A stretch of DNA of 8,997 nucleotides. It comes from Methanobrevibacter sp. (GTDB lineage: Archaea > Methanobacteriota > Methanobacteria > Methanobacteriales > Methanobacteriaceae). The stretch lies in the NCBI GenBank assembly GCA_009784145.1, contig WRCI01000061.1:1-8997 (forward strand). The letters run 5' to 3'. Of this stretch, positions 5,796-8,997 are shown one piece after another. The notes beneath the pieces were generated by a model. It was not told the DNA's origin. It searched no databases and saw only the letters and a program-made list of their open reading frames with translations. Position numbers and translations under genes: made by a program. Positions within the stretch are counted from its first letter, which is position 1; each line of letters opens with the position of its first letter.

Positions 5796-5864
5796 GAAAT
5801 ATCAATTTATAGTTTTTTTATTGAAGATAAAACTATTTTTAAATTAATAGCACTATAAAACATT

Positions 5865-5918
5865 ATAATTAATGAAATTTATATAATTAATGAAATTTAT
5901 ATAATTAATGAAATTTAT
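5865..5918. repeat. Three perfect 18-bp tandem repeats
   Basis: ATAATTAATGAAATTTAT occurs three times with no mismatch at 5865, 5883 and 5901. On the minus strand each junction reads ATTATATAAATT, containing TATATAAA, a good archaeal TATA-box match. The array is 80-135 bp upstream of the amidohydrolase ATG and starts 10 bp beyond the terminator-like run of the ABC operon, so it may supply multiplied promoter elements. Confidence 0.8.
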
Positions 5919-5927
5919 ATTTCCTAT

Positions 5928-5936
5928 AAAAAAAAA
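5928..5936 (-). terminator. Oligo-T terminator of the ABC operon
   Basis: Nine A on the plus strand read as T9 directly after the TAA (5937-5939) of the second ABC gene. This is a typical archaeal intrinsic termination signal with no hairpin. Confidence 0.55.
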
Positions 5937-7691
5937 TTAACTATTTTTACCTCTAAATTGACTCATATAAAGATTATAATAGAATCCTTTCATATCAAGA
6001 AGTTCTTGGTGAGTGCCTCTTTCAATTATTTCTCCATCATTAATTACAAGTATTTGGTCTGCATTTTGTATTGTTGAAAGCCTATGAGCAATTATGAAAG
6101 ATGTTTTTCCTTCTTGTAATTTGAATAAGCCTTCTTGAATCAATTTTTCAGTTCGTGTATCTACATTACTAGTAGCTTCATCCAATATTAACATACGAGG
6201 ATATGCCACCATAGCTCTGGCGATAGTGAGCATCTGTTGTTGTCCTTGGCTTAAATCAGCACCACCATTTCGCAGTACTGTATCATAGCCTTGAGGATGA
6301 TCCATTATAAAATCATGAGCATTAGCTTGTTTTGCTGCTTGAATACAATCTTCATCTGTTGCTCCTTTTCTTGCATATTTAAGGTTGTTCATAATAGTGT
6401 CTGTAAATAGGAATGGTTCCTGAAGTACTTGTGCTATTTGAATTCTTAGTGTATCTTGTTGTATTTCATCGATTTTACTATCATCTACTTTAATTTCACC
6501 TGAATCCAAGTCATAATATCTAGTAAGGATGTTCATTATTGTACTTTTACCTGCCCCCGTTGGTCCACAAAGCCCTATAATTTGACCTGGTTTAGCAGTG
6601 AAATTGTTATTTTTAAGTACTTTATGACCTGGTACATAGCTAAAATCAACATCCAAAAATTCAACATTTCCTTCTATTTCAGGAATCGGTGGTGCGTCTT
6701 TTTTATCAAGTATATCTGGTTTTCCATCTATTATACTAAAGACCCTACTTGCACCTACTGTTGCAGATATAATTTGATTATAAAATGCAAATATTTGATT
6801 TAATGGATTCATTAATACTGAAGAAAACCCAATGAATGCTACTACATCCCCAAATGCAGCCTGGTGTTGGATTACTAAAAATCCACCTACTACAAAAATC
6901 ACTATATTTTGCAGATTGGAAAAGACTGTAGCAATGGCAGTATTAGCTAAAGAAAAAATTTGAGCCTTTTCACCAGTTTTATCCACTTTTTGACTAAGTT
7001 TATCAAATTCTTCCATAAATGAATATTGTTGATTAGATGCAACAACAGTTTTTTGTCCAGTAATTCTCTCTTCAGCATAACCATTAAGTTCAGCCATTTG
7101 GTTTTGTAGTAGTTCAAATGCACTACCAGATATTCTAGCTAAAAAGCCTGAAATAATTAACATAGCAAAAATAGTTATATAAGTTAAGATAGTGAAGTAT
7201 GGATTTATAAGTATCATGAATATTGTAGCAATTATAATTGTGATAAATCCTTGAAGGACATTCATAAAACTCACACTTAAGAATTGATCCACCACATCCA
7301 AATCATTGGTAACATTACTCATTAATTCCCCTATTGGTTGTTTATCAAAGAAACTTAGAGAATATTTTTGTATCTTAGAAAAAAGTTCAGTTCTTAAATT
7401 ATAAAGTGCTTTTTGAGCAATACCTGCCAATATCCTTTGAGACATATTTCCTAAAATCCAAAACAATATTACAGTAGCAAGGAGAATCAAAATGATATTT
7501 GAAAATTCTGTAAATGACCCTTTTGTAGAGAGAATATTCATAATTATCCCTGAAATTGTAGGGATTATAGCTAAAACAATAGAATATCCAAGCATTATTA
7601 AAATCATTAAGGCGAATCGGAGCTTATACTGAGTTAAATAAGTTAAAAGCCTTTTTAAACTAGCTAAAATGCCTTTAGATTCAGAACTCAT
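5937..7691 (-). CDS. ABC exporter half-transporter, catalytic-site subunit (TMD-NBD), 584 aa
   Basis: Full-length type IV (multidrug/lipid exporter-like) ABC half-transporter. The transmembrane domain spans about 20-320, with six likely helices near 26-50, 63-84, 143-160, 165-186, 250-275 and 280-303. The nucleotide-binding domain spans about 340-580. Motifs: Walker A GPTGAGKST 376-384, Q-loop Gln424, signature LSQGQ 480-484 (non-canonical third residue), Walker B LILDE 501-505 with catalytic Glu505, and switch His536 in AHRLST. The altered signature with intact Glu and His is the pattern of the TM288-like partner in heterodimeric exporters. Its ATG overlaps the stop of the upstream ABC gene by 4 bp (ATGA), and its ribosome binding site AGGAGGGG lies inside the end of that gene, so translation is coupled. 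Substrate is unknown; drug, peptide or lipid export are all possible. Confidence 0.92.
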   Translation of the reverse strand: MSSESKGILASLKRLLTYLTQYKLRFALMILIMLGYSIVLAIIPTISGIIMNILSTKGSFTEFSNIILILLATVILFWILGNMSQRILAGIAQKALYNLRTELFSKIQKYSLSFFDKQPIGELMSNVTNDLDVVDQFLSVSFMNVLQGFITIIIATIFMILINPYFTILTYITIFAMLIISGFLARISGSAFELLQNQMAELNGYAEERITGQKTVVASNQQYSFMEEFDKLSQKVDKTGEKAQIFSLANTAIATVFSNLQNIVIFVVGGFLVIQHQAAFGDVVAFIGFSSVLMNPLNQIFAFYNQIISATVGASRVFSIIDGKPDILDKKDAPPIPEIEGNVEFLDVDFSYVPGHKVLKNNNFTAKPGQIIGLCGPTGAGKSTIMNILTRYYDLDSGEIKVDDSKIDEIQQDTLRIQIAQVLQEPFLFTDTIMNNLKYARKGATDEDCIQAAKQANAHDFIMDHPQGYDTVLRNGGADLSQGQQQMLTIARAMVAYPRMLILDEATSNVDTRTEKLIQEGLFKLQEGKTSFIIAHRLSTIQNADQILVINDGEIIERGTHQELLDMKGFYYNLYMSQFRGKNS

Positions 7692-8997
7692 TTTATCCCC
7701 TCCTGTTCAGTAGTTTTAACACCAAATTGTGAAGCGTATATATCTTGATAGAGTTTATTAGACTTTAAAAGCTCTTCATGAGATCCTACAGCTTTTATAG
7801 TACCTTTATCCATTAATACTATTTTATCTGCACTAAGTACTGCACTTATTCGCTGAGCTACTATAATCTGAGTAACACCTTCCATTAAACTCTCTATAGA
7901 TTTTTGAATTCTTGCTTCAGTAGCTACATCAACTGCACTAGTAGAATCATCTAAGATAAGGATTTTAGGATTTAATATAAGAGTTCTTGCAATTGAAAGT
8001 CTTTGACGTTGCCCTCCTGATAAATCAACTCCTCCCCTAGATATAACTGTATCGTACTTTTGAGGCATTTCATTAATAAAATCATGAGCATCTGTAGCTT
8101 TAGTAGCTTCTATCATTTTATCAAAACTTGTATTTTCAGCTCCTGAAACTAAATTATCATAAATTGTTCCAGAGAAAAAGTTACTATTCTGGAGACAAAT
8201 TCCCACTATATTAGAACGAAGGGTTCTTAAAGGTATATCCCTTATATCAATACCCCCAATAGATAATTTTCCAGCACTAACATCGTAAAAACGAGAAATC
8301 AAGTGTATAAGTGTTGATTTACCAGAACCAGTTGATCCTAATATTCCTATAACTTCACCAGAACCAATATCTAGATTTATATCTTTTAAATCCATATTTG
8401 CTTCTTTTCCACTTTCTTCAGAGTATGCGAAATTCACATCTTTGAAACTTATACTAGGAATTATTTTATCAAGATTTACTCCATCATCATCCCAATTTTC
8501 AGAACCTGATTGTCTTATTTTTTCATCCGCAACAACACTATCAACACTAAAACCACCAGTATCCTTAGTAATATCATCTACTTCATTTATTACCTCATAA
8601 ACACGACCTAAAGAAGATATTCCTGCTGTAACAAATGGTATCATATATCCTAAAAGTATTATAGGCATTAAAGCCATAACTAAATAAGTCATAGCAGCAG
8701 TTACACCACCTAAAGTTAAACCTCCACCTTGAAGTAAACCAAATCCTCCAACATAGAGAATTCCTGCTGTACCTATATAAGTTATCATCAAAAGAGTTGG
8801 AGTGATAAAAGCATAATAATATTGTGGTTTTAAAGCTTTTTCACGTAATTCTTCAGCACTTTTTTGGAATCTCAGATTTTCAAGATCTTGTCTTACAAAA
8901 GCTTTAACTACCCTTATTCCAGCCATACTTTCCTTCAAGATTTCATTAAGTTTTTCATATTTGATTTGTTTTTTATCGTAAGCTTTAGTGGAATACA
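7688..8997 (-). CDS. ABC exporter half-transporter, degenerate-site subunit (TMD-NBD), 5' end outside window
   Basis: The frame stays open to the right edge, adding 19 codons (readable as YSTKAYDKKQIKYEKLNEI) before the TTG at 8938, so that codon is internal and the gene is cut by the window. Visible are 435 residues; roughly the first 150-200, with the first helices, are missing. The visible membrane part includes two helices around 8740-8810 and 8620-8700. The nucleotide-binding domain has Walker A GSTGSGKST at 8312-8338, canonical LSGGQ at 8009-8023, Walker B LILDD at 7946-7960 with Asp where the catalytic Glu should be, and AQRIS with Gln (7853-7855) where the switch His should be. It therefore matches the TM287-like, degenerate subunit of a heterodimer. 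A roughly 40-residue acidic linker (D, E, S, N rich) between membrane and nucleotide-binding domains is longer than in the partner. Confidence 0.92.
   Translation of the reverse strand, partial: YSTKAYDKKQIKYEKLNEILKESMAGIRVVKAFVRQDLENLRFQKSAEELREKALKPQYYYAFITPTLLMITYIGTAGILYVGGFGLLQGGGLTLGGVTAAMTYLVMALMPIILLGYMIPFVTAGISSLGRVYEVINEVDDITKDTGGFSVDSVVADEKIRQSGSENWDDDGVNLDKIIPSISFKDVNFAYSEESGKEANMDLKDINLDIGSGEVIGILGSTGSGKSTLIHLISRFYDVSAGKLSIGGIDIRDIPLRTLRSNIVGICLQNSNFFSGTIYDNLVSGAENTSFDKMIEATKATDAHDFINEMPQKYDTVISRGGVDLSGGQRQRLSIARTLILNPKILILDDSTSAVDVATEARIQKSIESLMEGVTQIIVAQRISAVLSADKIVLMDKGTIKAVGSHEELLKSNKLYQDIYASQFGVKTTEQEGIK

Noticed and set aside
6582..6803. Plus-strand reading of 73 codons
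   Set aside because: It lies antisense inside the ABC nucleotide-binding domain, which has all expected motifs on the minus strand.

Overview
The window looks like a chromosomal piece from a very AT-rich methanogenic archaeon of the Methanobacteriales, most likely Methanobrevibacter or a close relative. This rests on the strong A/T bias, dense oligo-T tracts after minus-strand stop codons, TTTATATA-like boxes in intergenic DNA, Shine-Dalgarno sequences matching an archaeal 16S tail (GGAGGTGAT), and small lysine-anchored surface proteins with N-glycosylation sequons. It is an inference from style and gene content; no ribosomal gene is present.

Layout, left to right. The last 41 codons of an unidentified plus-strand gene end at 128. 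All other genes are on the minus strand. At 310-468 is a 52-residue basic protein of unknown function. It lies just downstream of a 388-residue ClpP/SppA-fold protease of the SDH_sah type with a C-terminal zinc ribbon (515-1681). About 730 bp without an intact gene follows (1682-2412). Two tandem paralogues come next (2413-2805 and 2890-3399), each with a short cytoplasmic head, one membrane helix and a near-identical outer domain. A 600-bp gap (3400-3999) holds two different tandem arrays, ten 17-bp units and seven 21-bp units. Next is a membrane-anchored or secreted Amidohydrolase_3/YtcJ-type enzyme (4000-5784), then a gap with three perfect 18-bp repeats. Last is an operon of two half-size ABC exporters (5937-7691 and 7688-8997, the latter cut by the window edge).

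The ABC pair overlaps by 4 bp (ATGA). It shows the split of functional and degenerate ATP sites typical of a heterodimeric exporter: one subunit has LSGGQ with Asp and Gln in place of the catalytic Glu and switch His, and the other has LSQGQ with Glu and His intact. The paralogous surface proteins and the sequon-rich amidohydrolase suggest the middle of the window serves the cell surface. No CRISPR array, tRNA, rRNA or intact mobile element is visible. The less ordinary parts are the three unrelated short tandem arrays around minus-strand transcription units, the protease/small basic protein pair, the paralogue pair, and a diverged intergenic repeat shared by 131-219 and 2281-2419.
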